Assembly: GCA_022606425.2 (NCBI GenBank)
Contig: JAHDVF020001564.1
Location: 1,178,001 to 1,242,000 of the forward strand
DNA length: 64,000 nt
Source of the DNA: Lepidostoma basale
Taxonomy: Eukaryota; Arthropoda; Insecta; Trichoptera; Lepidostomatidae
Reading direction: 5' to 3'
In this document: piece by piece, positions 49,885 to 60,300 of the stretch
How positions within the stretch are numbered: position 1 is the stretch's first letter
Layout: every line of letters begins with the position of its first letter
Translations under genes and position numbers: made by a program
Notes under the pieces: model-generated
Databases searched by the model: none
Told to the model about the DNA's origin: nothing
The model's input: the letters and a program-made list of their open reading frames with translations, nothing else

Positions 49885-50140
49885 GATCAAGGTGTTTACA
49901 GGACTTATGGCCTGTCATTGGTTGGGTTAAGCGTACGCTTTATGTAATACAACATTCCCCATTCCACCCACGCTTAACCCAATTAAACAGTCCTGTAAAC
50001 ACCTTGATCAACCATATTCTGTTTCCAATTTGCATATTCGTCTCTATTGAGATACAATTAAATCTTGAATTGATAACTTGCAATGGGTGAAATCCAGTAT
50101 TCGTGTACAAGTATTTATATACATTAAAAAAAATGTTGTA
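49885..50140. repeat. Z repeat, inverted pair
   Basis: + orientation 49885-49968 (GGTTGATCAAGGTGTTTACA to CCCATTCCACC) joins a minus-oriented piece (CAGTCCTGTAAACACCTTG to ACATTAAAAAAAATGTTG). Confidence 0.65.
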
Positions 50141-50273
50141 TTATAAAAAAATAATAATTAGTTTATGTGATTTTTGAAAAAGTGGGGTTTTAAGTTAGAT
50201 TAGCGATTTCCAACCTGGTAGGCGCTGGTATATTGTTCTGATTTTGAAAATTTGTTTGGGTTAATGTGGTTCT

Positions 50274-50487
50274 CCCATAAATTTTGATATATTACGTGTA
50301 TAATGGAATTGTTTTGGTCAATTTGATTGTTGCCGCACTTTATTATAGTTAATTGTGACACGCAATACGTTTGTACTGTTTTGATGTTAAAATTATATAA
50401 TTTATTTCGTTTATATAAAGAATTTCGATATAAATTTTTCATTTGTTCCTATGACAATTATCAAAATATATCAAAATTTATGGGAGC
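50274..50487. mobile_element. MITE with 22 bp inverted ends
   Basis: CTCCCATAAATTTTGATATA and its inverse bound a 214 bp AT-rich element. Related internal sequence at 29055-29215. Confidence 0.75.
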
Positions 50488-50599
50488 AGCACATTTTTCT
50501 TCGCGCGCCATCTTTTATGTCTGTATGCAAGTATTGAATAACTTTGACATTTATCAAGCGATTGACTCAAATAATCATGTTTTTAAAACTTCAATTCAG

Positions 50600-50840
50600 T
50601 ACAATTTTAACTACGAATCGCTTTATACCAAAACAACGCGACAAAATAGTGACGCTGTACATTTTGTTAACTCAACCTGCATATCGTCGAAAATATCGTG
50701 GCCAACAAGCACCGTCTGACAACATTATTCGTCGTTTGATATCGAATTTTCTTGAGTACGGGACAATGGGAGATCGTCCACATGCCATTCATCAACGTAC
50801 AAGATTTTCCAATGACATTCGATACACAGAACGTTCATAA
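50600..50840 (+). pseudogene. Transposase N-terminal HTH fragment (DUF4817/mariner-like)
   Basis: RDKIVTLYILLTQPAYRRKY, then QQAPSDNIIRRLISNFLEYG and DRPHAI. The APSDxxIRRLxxxFxxxG pattern is the helix-turn-helix block that precedes mariner-like transposases in insects. No catalytic part follows. Confidence 0.55.
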
Positions 50841-51444
50841 CATTGAAATGTAGATTTAAATCTGTTCTGCAAGTATACAAAAATTCAAAACACATAAAAA
50901 CATTTTTTTAAACTGAACAACCACTGCATGAAATGTGGAAATTGATTGTATCTGTCCAGTGTCATTTATTTGAGTACTTAACCAGGTTCTTTTCTATCAC
51001 GAATGTGTGTGTTTACACGTATTGTTAATTACACAATGTGTACGGGATATACTCGTATACCCTTGATTTTCTAAACTTTAGTTCACGTGATGTTGTTTGC
51101 AAAATAGTCTATTATGAAAATAGCATTTTAACATTGACAGATTTGTAACATGCATAGTACAAATGTTTAACAATTCACCTGTATTTTATAAAAGGGATTA
51201 TATTCAATTTATATTTGTTCTATGAATCAATTTACATATATTATATTTTTAAATATAAGTAATCGTTGATTAATGTGTCAATTTATTTGTTTTACAATAT
51301 AATTAATAGAAAATTTGTAAGAATCAAATACTTTGATCAGTTTATTGAACGCTAAGGCATTAACACTGTGGAATTTCATAGTACCTATATACTTAGGACT
51401 TTGAAAATAACTTTGTTTAATCCACTAATTATTAAAAAAATATT
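50841..51444. other. AT-rich intergenic, nothing recognised
   Basis: 51340-51420 (TTTATTGAACGCTAAGGCAT) recurs inverted near 62735-62760 next to Penelope-type sequence, so at least the right part belongs to a Penelope-like 3' region. Confidence 0.35.
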
Positions 51445-51600
51445 TAAAAACACGACATGTTTCGGAGGATACCTCCATCTTCAGGTGTAAAAATGTAATA
51501 AAAACTAAACAAAGAAAGACTAATATAAAAATGCATTTAAAATTCAATACAATAATTCAAATTTAAAAATTAACCTTGGCTATTTGTTATTTTTAAAATT
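51445..51600 (-). mobile_element. Penelope-like 3' region
   Basis: TTAAAAATTAACCTTGGC and AAACAAAGAAAGACTAATAT recur, inverted, at 62530-62620 downstream of a GIY-YIG fragment. Confidence 0.6.
51454..51484 (-). ncRNA. Hammerhead-ribozyme-like motif
   Basis: CTGAAGA, perfect 5 bp GGAGG/CCTCC helix, GAAAC-AT-GTC. Only the fourth core position departs from CTGATGA (CTGAAGA). GAAAC-NN-GTC gives the minimal stem III with GTC cleavage triplet. Confidence 0.45.
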
Positions 51601-51609
51601 GAATAATTG

Positions 51610-51961
51610 TACTAACTAATTAACCATCACGCCGTTTCTCCGGAGGGGTAGGCAGAGAGGATGGATCTCCACATTGTTCTATCCTGACATAACTCTCGCG
51701 CCTCTTCTACATTCACACATCGTGACATGCACGCTCGTAGATTGTTCCTGCTTCGAACATGGCCGCCTTTCAGTAATTGATTAATTAATTTGTCTTTCTT
51801 GGCCTTCCTCGACTACTTTTTCCATTCACACTTCTTGTATATGTCTTTTTAACCATTCTTCCCTCATCCATTCGTTCCATATGTCCAAACCATCTTAGTG
51901 ACCCTTTCTTGATTTTATTTATCACGCATTCATCCGCTTTACATTCCATTCTTACTTCATC
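51610..51961 (-). mobile_element. RTE-like LINE family 1C, 3' end
   Basis: Minus strand reads ECKADECVINKIKKGSLRWF then GHMERMDEGRMVKKTYTRS and GRPRKTN. Distinct subfamily also at 58817-59060. It is joined to a 1B copy on its right. Confidence 0.8.
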
Positions 51962-51965
51962 ATAA

Positions 51966-53035
51966 CAACAGCAACAAACCATCACGCCGTAGGCAGAGAG
52001 AATGGACCGCCACACTACTCTATCCTGGCACACCTCTCTAGCTTCCTCCACATTCATACATCGAGTCATACACGCACGTCGATTCTTCCGGCTTCTGACA
52101 TGACCAACTTTTAATATTTGATTAATCTGGTCATGCCATGTTTTCCTCGGTCTACCTCGACCCCTTACTCCATTTACATTGTTAACGTGTACTTTTTTAA
52201 CCATTATTTCTTCACCCATGCGCTCCATATGTCCGAACCAACGCAGCGAACCTTTCATAATTTTGTTCATAATACCTTCTTTCGCTCTACATTCCTTCCT
52301 AATATCAGCATTTGAGATTCTGTCGTACATCGTTCTACCAAACATACGTCTTAGGGACCTCATCTCTACCGCATTTATTCTGCTCTCATCTTTCTTCTGC
52401 CAGTTCCATGCTTCGCTTCCATACATAAGGGTTGGAACCAGAATTCCATTGTGAACGGCCATTTTTGCTTTCATTGATAAATTCTTGTTTCCGATAACTA
52501 CTTTTAAAGCTCCGTTCAATTTGTTACCCGCACCAACCCTTCTTTCAATATCACTGTCCGTTCGGCCATCCGCTGTGAACATGCTACCTAAATACACAAA
52601 TTCCCTCACCTGTTCCAAGTTCTCTTCATTTACACTTATATTACAAACTGTCATTTGCTCTTCCCTTTCAAAAACTAACACCTTTGACTTTCCGACATTC
52701 ATCATTAAATCGTTCGACTTGCATACCTCATACATTCTCGACACCAAGACTTGTAATTCGCCTGCACTATCCGCAACGAGAACGGCATCGTCCGCGTAAA
52801 GCAGACAGTTTACAGACAGATCACTCATCTTAGCACCAGCATTTATACCTTTAAGTTCTTTCATACACTTGTCCATATACAGATTGAACAACCATGGAGA
52901 CATCACGCAGCCCTGCTTAACACCCTTCGTGATATCAAACCAGGGCGTGATGTCCCCATTTACCCTAACACTGGCAGTGCTCCCTTCGTAGAGAGAAGCA
53001 ACCGCCCGTATAAGTTTTGTGCTCACTCCGTATTC
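51966..53035 (-). mobile_element. RTE-like LINE family 1B, longest copy (RT ORF)
   Basis: Minus-strand ORF from 53026: TKLIRAVASLYEGSTASVRV, KGVKQGCVMSPWLFNLYMDK (palm), NCLLYADDAVLVADS (YADD box), VGAGNKLNGALKVVIGNKNL, KTWHDQINQILKVGHVRSRK, VEEAREVCQDRVVWRSILSA. 5' truncated before the endonuclease; no stop until the 3' end. The 413-codon frame continues by chance into the neighbouring 1C copy. One of the two best RT copies in the window. Confidence 0.92.
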
Positions 53036-53076
53036 GGATAGCTATCTGTAGTATAATAATTTATTATTATATTGCC

Positions 53077-53108
53077 CTGATGAATCTTGAGCACAAGCGA
53101 AACTAGTC
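53077..53108 (+). ncRNA. Hammerhead ribozyme motif (best match in window)
   Basis: Canonical CTGATGA, a CTTG/CAAG helix with AGCA loop, canonical CGAAAC, two-base loop TA, then GTC: the layout of the minimal type I hammerheads known from Penelope-like elements. Stem I can form only partly (TTGCC with GCCA, one mismatch). Activity is untested. Confidence 0.6.
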
Positions 53109-53439
53109 GCCATCAATTATACCATAAAATTCATACCTACCGTCGTTAAATACAAAGTGTTTTATTATTTTATATCCATAAGTTTTAAAAAAATCATTAT
53201 TGTTTCTTTATTGATTTCTATATTATTATATTCGATGATGTTTAACTCAAGGATATCGCTGTTAATTATTAAATTTATTTATGTATTAAAAAAATACATT
53301 TATTATATGTGAATTTTTTTATTAGCTGACTCAGTCTGGCTCTGTGGTCCGTGGGTATTCTATAAATGTTCCGACATTTGCCTTACAGTCGAGAAAACAA
53401 TAATCATATGAACAGACGTAATAAGAGTAAGCGGTTTCA

Positions 53440-53575
53440 TGGATTTCATTCATTCTTCGATGCAGTCCGTCCATCTATTCCTTGGACTACCTATTGGTCT
53501 CTTTTGGACATAATCTTTGGTGTTTTGTCATCTGGCATTCTTTCTATACGACCAGCCTATCGAAGACATTAAAAA
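53440..53575 (-). mobile_element. LINE C-terminal scrap
   Basis: Minus strand QKRPIGSPRNRWTDCIEE with stop: an endonuclease-RT tail. Confidence 0.5.
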
Positions 53576-53649
53576 CTTGAGGAACCTTAATGCTCCAATG
53601 TTTTATTTTCAATCAGCACTTCTAGTTTAATATTTATTTCAATTAAGTG

Positions 53650-54062
53650 TAATTATTAACATCTTCTTCTTCTTAAAGTGCCCTGTCAGGTCCCCCCGAC
53701 GTTGGCGATCACTCTGATAAACTCTTCCCTATCCTGCGTTGTCCGGAATAGCTCCTCCACAGTTCCGATTCCCGTCCATTCACTCACATTGTGCAGCCAA
53801 GAGATCTGCCTTCTCCCTGCCCCCCTGCGGCCCTCTATTTTTCCTTTCAAAATTAGATGCAACAGGCGATATTTTTCTCCTCGTAGAACGTGACCCAGAT
53901 ATTAAATCTTGCTGACTTTGATCAGTGTCAGCAGCTCTCTATTTACTCCTGCACGATTCAGGACTTCTGTGTTCGTCACTCTGTCTGTCCATGGGATCCT
54001 GAACATTCTTCGGTGAAGCCACATTTCAAATGCCTCTAACCGGTTCATTGTAATTACTTTTA
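53650..54062 (-). mobile_element. LINE C-terminal fragment (RTE/BovB-like), fairly intact
   Basis: Minus strand: LEAFEMWLHRRMFRIPWTDR, LRGEKYRLLHLILKGKIEGR, RRQISWLHNVSEWTGIGTVE, ELFRTTQDREEFIRVIANVG. This family supplies the shorter tails at 49345 and 59450. Confidence 0.75.
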
Positions 54063-54247
54063 ATGTCCATGTTTATGAACATGAACAATTTAAATAATAA
54101 TACATGATACATTGGGCGAAAACCTATATTTCGGTAGACGTCAAAGTCGTGGATTTATCAAAATTAGGTATACAATAAATCCCCGGTAATCTAGTGTTAA
54201 TACTATTAAGGCCATATTTTGTCATAGACTTTCAGCCCCGTGAAAAG

Positions 54248-54369
54248 ATGGATTTCAGAAATGAAAGAGATTTTGATTATGGTTCGCGAAAAGCTTCAAG
54301 AATCTCAGAAGCCAATAGATTTCCACTTCACTGGGGAAGTGTCAAACCTTCTAACAGAGTTGTCCACAG
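54248..54369 (+). CDS. Receptor 3 exon 1, predicted
   Basis: 122 nt, ATG in AAAAGATGG context, donor CACAG/GTAAAT, phase 2. Begins MDFRNERDFDYGSRKASR. Another frame through the same DNA is also open, but only this one matches the phase of exon 2. Confidence 0.55.
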
Positions 54370-57300
54370 GTAAATATTTTTTAATTATTTAAAATGCTCA
54401 AGAAAATAGTAGATTTATTTATTTTTTCTTTTTTTATATACTTTGTATATACAAGTACTACACTTATATTTAAAAAAAACAGTCATTCTTCAGTAAAGAC
54501 ACATTTTTTAAAATATTGTAAAATTTAATGGTAACTCAATAGAGACGAAGATGCAAATTGGAAACTGAATATGGTTGATCAAGGTGTTTACAGGACTTAT
54601 GACCTGTCATTGGTTGGGTTAAGCGCACGCTTTATGTAGTTACAACATTCCCCATTCCACCTTTGTTATGACCATGTCTGACGAATTTTGGAAGTTGTAT
54701 ATATGTTAAAGTCCTACACCAGATTTCACATGTCAGTTTCAATGTGCTATCTATGAAGATTTTGATTACATATGTTAATCTTTTTAAGATTACTCTATAT
54801 ATAATCTACATACTAACGCCATCTATTGAGATTCGTATACAAGTATAAGTAAACATTCACAAAAAAATATTGTAAAATTGTTTACGTGATCTGACAGATT
54901 TTATAAAGATTTATTTTTGGAACGTTTATGCTTTTGTTATAACAAATATTATGATTCAATTTAAAATTTAAAATAATAATTTTAAGTTCTTATTGGGTTC
55001 AGGTAATTACTTACAACAAAGGAAATAAATCAAATATTGAACTTGCGTTAAATTTATTTGATTATTTATAACATTATCTTTATTTTTAATTGCTTTTTTA
55101 ATTTCTAAAATTTCGAAATTGCTTAAAGTTATATTTCTATTATTAACATGCAAAATTTCAATGCCAATATCTTTATTAAATGAATGATCTTTTTCTATGA
55201 GGTGGTTAGCAAATTCAGAAAAATTATTATTAGAGAGACATCTCATGTTCTCTTTTATTCTTAATTTAAAATTACGCCATGTTTTACCAACCAAAACAAA
55301 AACCTATCAAAAAGGTAGAATGGCAGTGCACAATGGTGTTCTTCTACCGACCCTTACGTATGGAAGCGAAGCATGGAACTGGCAAAAGAAGGATGAAAGT
55401 AGAATAAATGCAGTAGAAATGAGATCTCTTAGACGAATGTGTGGATACTCTGTGTATGATAGAGTGTCGAATGAAAATATAAGAAGTGAATGCGGTGCGA
55501 ATGATGGTGTCATGAACAAAATAATGAAAGGATCATTAAGATGGTTTGGACATATGGAAAGAATGAATGAAGAAAGAATGGTAAAAAAATTGTATGTTAA
55601 TGATGTACTCGTAAATGGAACCAGAAAGAGAGGAAGACCGAGGGAAACGTGACACGATCAAATAAATCAAATATTGAATGTCGGCCATGTGAGAAGTCAG
55701 AGAAATCGACGCGCGTGCATGACACGATGTATGAATGTTGAGGAAGCGAGAGAAATATGTCAGGAAAGAAAAGTGTGGCAGGCCATTCTTTCTGCCTACC
55801 CCTTCGGGGAGACGGCGTGATGGTTAGTTGGTTTACCAATATAAAAAGATGAGCAATCATTACATTTCAGTTTATAAATCCCCTTTTAAAATGTATCTTT
55901 ACTGAAGAAGGATTGTTTGTCCGCAACATGTCTATGTATTTTTTTTTAAATATAAGTGTTGAATATATGAAGTATATAAAAAAGAAAAAAGAAATAAACC
56001 ATCATAACAACACAAAGTAGGGCGAATAATATTTTAATTACAGATCATTTCTTGTGGGAGAAAGTAAAATGGCGCAGTTGAAGCAATTTCTCATTCTCGA
56101 GGGTAAGAACTTTCGCATTATATTTAGATATCCATAGAGTATTAAGACTCGCCTTAGAGTGCTTAATTCATCATTTTATAGATCGACAAGCGTATCATGG
56201 CGCAAAACGAGGGCGCCTAATGCAATTTCGGGTTGCCAGATCGCAGTGTTTTCCCGAATTCAGAATGCTTATACAAAATAGTTTTATAAAATCAAATAAA
56301 AATGGCACAAAAATGATTTATGTAATTGTTTATTTAAATTTACAATTATTTTAATAGAACATTTTCATAGTAAGAGTCACAAATACTTGAATTATTTTAT
56401 TTCAACAAATATTTTACTAACAGAATTTAATACAAAACACATAAAAGCAATTAAATAACAGACAACATAATTAAGAATAAGTTTCAATTAAAAAAAGAAA
56501 TTCCTCGTCGTCATCTAGTCAAATATCTCGTTTATTATATTGTTTTGTTTTTCCTTTTCTTTCCAGGTGTTCTAATTTTTGTTGAAGTACTCGCGGCTGC
56601 ATTTTCCAGGGTAACAATTCTCTGGACCGAATATACACAGATACACCTATAAAATCAATACAAAATATACAATAGGGGAAGGGGGGGCTAGTTGTTACAA
56701 AAAAATTAAAAGTTGAATATCTGATTACTGTTTATTTTGAGAGACATCATATTGATTATATCTTAAAGTACATGTATTAAAATATAATAAAACAATTTAC
56801 ACGTGTTCATAGAAAGTCCATAAAAATAATTATAACATTTATAAAAAAAAAATCAAAGTGTAACAACTTGCCCCACGGGGGGGCAAGTTGTTACAAGGTG
56901 GGGGCATGTTGTTACGAACTAAAACAAAAATCAAACATGTATGTAATTGTTAACAATAATATGTGGAATATATATAATAACATGTAAAATTAAATTTTTG
57001 CCTATTTAATCGCTTAAATCTATGTCCGAATCACAATTTTGGGATGTAAAATTAACTTTATCGCCACGAATGCAGAAAATGTGAGTCCGTTTATTGCATG
57101 CGATACACTGTATTCATTCCCGTCCAGGTTTAGAGCAATCAAAACTCTCCGTACATACCAAACACAGGCATTCTTCATGTTCCGAGTCGGAAGAAGAATC
57201 CAGTACTTGCTTCTACAGTACTTGTTTCTTCTACTGTTTTTTATTTTTAAATGCACACATCGAAATGTTTTTTGTAATTGATTTAGCGGCCTGTTTTTGT

Positions 57301-60300
57301 TTTCTCGAGCTCTCTTCCAGTTCGATTTGGTTCTTAACCGGAGTGTCAGTGCAATTGCTGATTATTTTTTTCTTCTGGAATAATTAACTCCCTTTCTTGG
57401 TCCAGATTTAGGATATGGCCTTATTTGTTCAGGCGTGGTATGCTGTATTTTATTGATGCCACTTGTTGATGGCTGCGGTTCCATGAAAATATATAATTGC
57501 TCTTCTTGATTTTGAGGTAGAGTTTTACAACTGGAGGTTGCAGGTTATAAAGGAGAAGATGAATGTGATTCATTGATCACAGAAACGGTTTCTGGTTTCG
57601 TTGGTATTATCTATTGATACACTTTCAGTGTTAACATTCTCAGGCATTGGACGATCAGTAATTTCGGAAGGCTCAAAGTCTTCCTCTGAAAAGACATCTC
57701 GATTATTTGGCCATATAGTATTTATATATAATGTAAGCTCCTTTTCCTGATCGACAGAAAATATTTGCCGAGGCTTGTTGTAACCCACTAAGTTAGATGT
57801 GGTTGGACTATTCTCTTGACGTTTTATGTAACGATGTAATGTCATAAAATTTACTTTGTATACTTCGGCAGCTCTTCGAATAGATAATTTTTTTTTCTGT
57901 TACTTCTTTAGCTGCTCTTTTGTAGTTTTCCTCGGAAGTTTGACCTCTATTGTTTTTTTTTATAAGTCAGTACCATTGTTATATAAAATCTAGAACAATA
58001 ATAATACATAGTTTAATAATTTTATATAAATATGCCATTTGAAGTTAAAGGGAAACGTAGTGGGACTAGTTGTTACAGTAACAACTTGCCCCCCCATCGT
58101 TGTAACAACTAGCCCCCCTGACCCAAAATGAAAACAAATTGCTATAACATTTACACGGAAAGTGTTATTATTTCGATACATTATCTGAATGTAAGCAGAG
58201 ACATGTAGAGTTTTACCAATTTACACAGAATCAACTTACCTCTTATAGTTAGTGAACAATTAAACTTCAAAATCAGTCAACGAAAGTTACTTTCAGATAC
58301 GAAATGCACTATAATCGGGTTTATTTGAATTACGCACGACCGGCAAGAGCGACGTTCCGTCGAGCACCGCGGACACGATACCTGGACATACTGTGCGACA
58401 CATACGCCACAGAACCTAGTGGTGGGGGAGTTATTTAGAATGTAACAACTTGCCCCCGTAACAACTAGCCCCCCCTTCCCCTACGTATTTTGTATTATTA
58501 TTCACTATTCATAAATCGGGTTATTTAATCTCTACGGATAGCAACACTTATCTGTCATTTTACCAATGGGCGTATTGTCTTTTTCAAATGGAATTAATGG
58601 CGCAAATATTCTCTGCTCTTCTACACAAAAAGGCTTTAACTTTTAGAATAGTCTCTCTTATACTGATTTTTATAATTTTGGGCATTGTTAGTCTAAAATT
58701 AATAAAGAAAACCAAAAATTACGGCGACGATACAAACAACCACCGCCACCGCCAGCTTACGTTTGTGGCTCTATACCCACGGTGCTTGACTCTTGAGTAT
58801 CCAGTTAAAAAATAGTTGTTAGTTCACGAACCATCACGCCGTTACTTCCGAAGGGGTAGGCAGAAAGGATGGATCGCCACATTTTTCTATCCTCACATAA
58901 TTCTCGCGCCTCTTCTACATTCACACATCGTGATATGCACGCTCGTCGATTGTTCCTACTTCGAACATGGTCGCCTTTCAGTAATTGATTAATTTGGTGA
59001 CGAATTAATGACGTGTCTTCCTTGACCTTCCTCGACTTCTTTTTTCATTCACATTTCTTTTTTCTTCTTTCTGTGTCCTGTCAGGTTTCCCCAACGTTGA
59101 CTATCCCGACCACCTGGAAATAAATATAATGAAAAAAATCCAAATTTAATGGTTGTAATCAGCAATAAACATGATATTGTTTTGTGAATGTATACTTATA
59201 CTTGTATAAGAATACTGGATTTCACCCATTGCGGGTTACCATGTGTTGATCAGGGGTTATCATGTGTTGAATATGGTTGATCAAGGTATTCCATGGAATG
59301 GGGAATGTTGTAATTACATAAAGCATGCGCTTAACCCAACCGATGACAGGTCATAAGTCCTGTAAACACCTTGATCAACCATATTCAGTTTCCAATTTGC
59401 ATCTTCGTCTCTATTGAGATAAAATTAAATCATAAATTAAAATAGCTTTTTCTTCTTCTGGTGCCGTGTCAGGTCCTCTCAACGTTGGGGATCACTGCAG
59501 CGAAGGCATCTCTGTATTGCCACTTGGAACAGGTTTTGAGCCCCGGTCACTCCTGTCCATTCCCTTATATTTCGCACCCAGGACAACTGCTCTCTACCAA
59601 CTCCCCGACGTCCTTTTATTTTACACATTAATATCAGCCGATGAAGGTTGAATTTTTCAATCATCAGCCGTCTGTCATCCACTGCTAAATGTAGGCCTCT
59701 CCCAAAGCACGCCACCGCCCCCTATCCATTGCCGTTCCTATACACCCAGGTCCAGCAATCCTCTTTAGATAGTCGGTCCAGCGGGCAGGGGGACGTCCAA
59801 CTCTACGGAATCCTGTATGCGGTCTCCACTTCAGAACCCGTCTCCCCCATCGGCCGTCGGTTCTCCGACAGATACGGCCAGCCTATCGCCACTTCAGCCC
59901 ACCCATCCTCAGAGCTACCTCAGTCACCTTGGTTTGTTGACGAATAAATTCGTTTCTAAATCTGTCCCTCAAGATTATTCCAAGCATGGCTCTTTCCATT
60001 GCGCGTTGGGCGACCTTGAATCTGTAGATTAGACCTTTCGTCAGTGTCCACGTCTCGGCTCCGTACGTCATGACTGACAAGACGCACTGGTTAAAGACTT
60101 TAGTCTTGAGGCATTGTGGTATTTTAGAGGTGAGAACATGACGTAATTTTCCAATGGCCGCCCAACCCAACTGATTTCTTCGGTCGGTCTTCTTGTATTT
60201 TTCCGCCCCCTAAAAAATATATAATAATAATATGTATTTTTTAAATTACCTATTGTTTTTACAGAGACTTCATTACAACAGAGAGGCCCCACCGCCATCG

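Larger units (their letters stand above)
54410..55990 (-). mobile_element. Penelope-like element remains with nested Z and RTE copies
   Basis: Minus-strand C-terminal coding at 55007-55294 (VGKTWRNFKLRIKENMRCLS, FSEFANHLIEKDHSFNKD). Outer segments 54410-54520 and 55890-55990 share TATATACTTTG...AAGTATATAAAAAAG inverted ends. Z copy 54525-54860 and RTE copy 55290-55830 are insertions. Confidence 0.65.
56675..58481 (-). mobile_element. Pogo/jerky-like DNA transposon derivative, 1807 bp, perfect 24 bp TIRs
   Basis: Ends start GGGGAAGGGGGGGCTAGTTG and match perfectly in inverse over 24 bp, with TA on both sides (56673-56674, 58482-58483). Subterminal TTGTTAC/GTAACAA motifs next to C- or G-runs recur at about 56864, 56880, 56905, 58068, 58090 and 58443. 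The remaining coding is an N-terminal HTH and a C-terminal cysteine cluster on the minus strand; the DDE core is absent. It splits a segment whose empty form is at 23.5 kb (CAATACGTATT). Confidence 0.9.

Noticed and set aside
54262..54370. Alternative frame through receptor 3 exon 1 (MKEILIMVREKLQ)
   Set aside because: Its phase 1 end would join the TM1 exon directly, but it would skip exon 56044-56102, whose phases and ending match receptor 2 exon 2. Kept only as a less likely alternative.
58588..58815. Small membrane-protein gene (MELMAQIFSALLHKK)
   Set aside because: A near copy exists at 23.6-23.77 kb within a repeat and the opposite strand also shows coding traces, so I treat it as repeat sequence.
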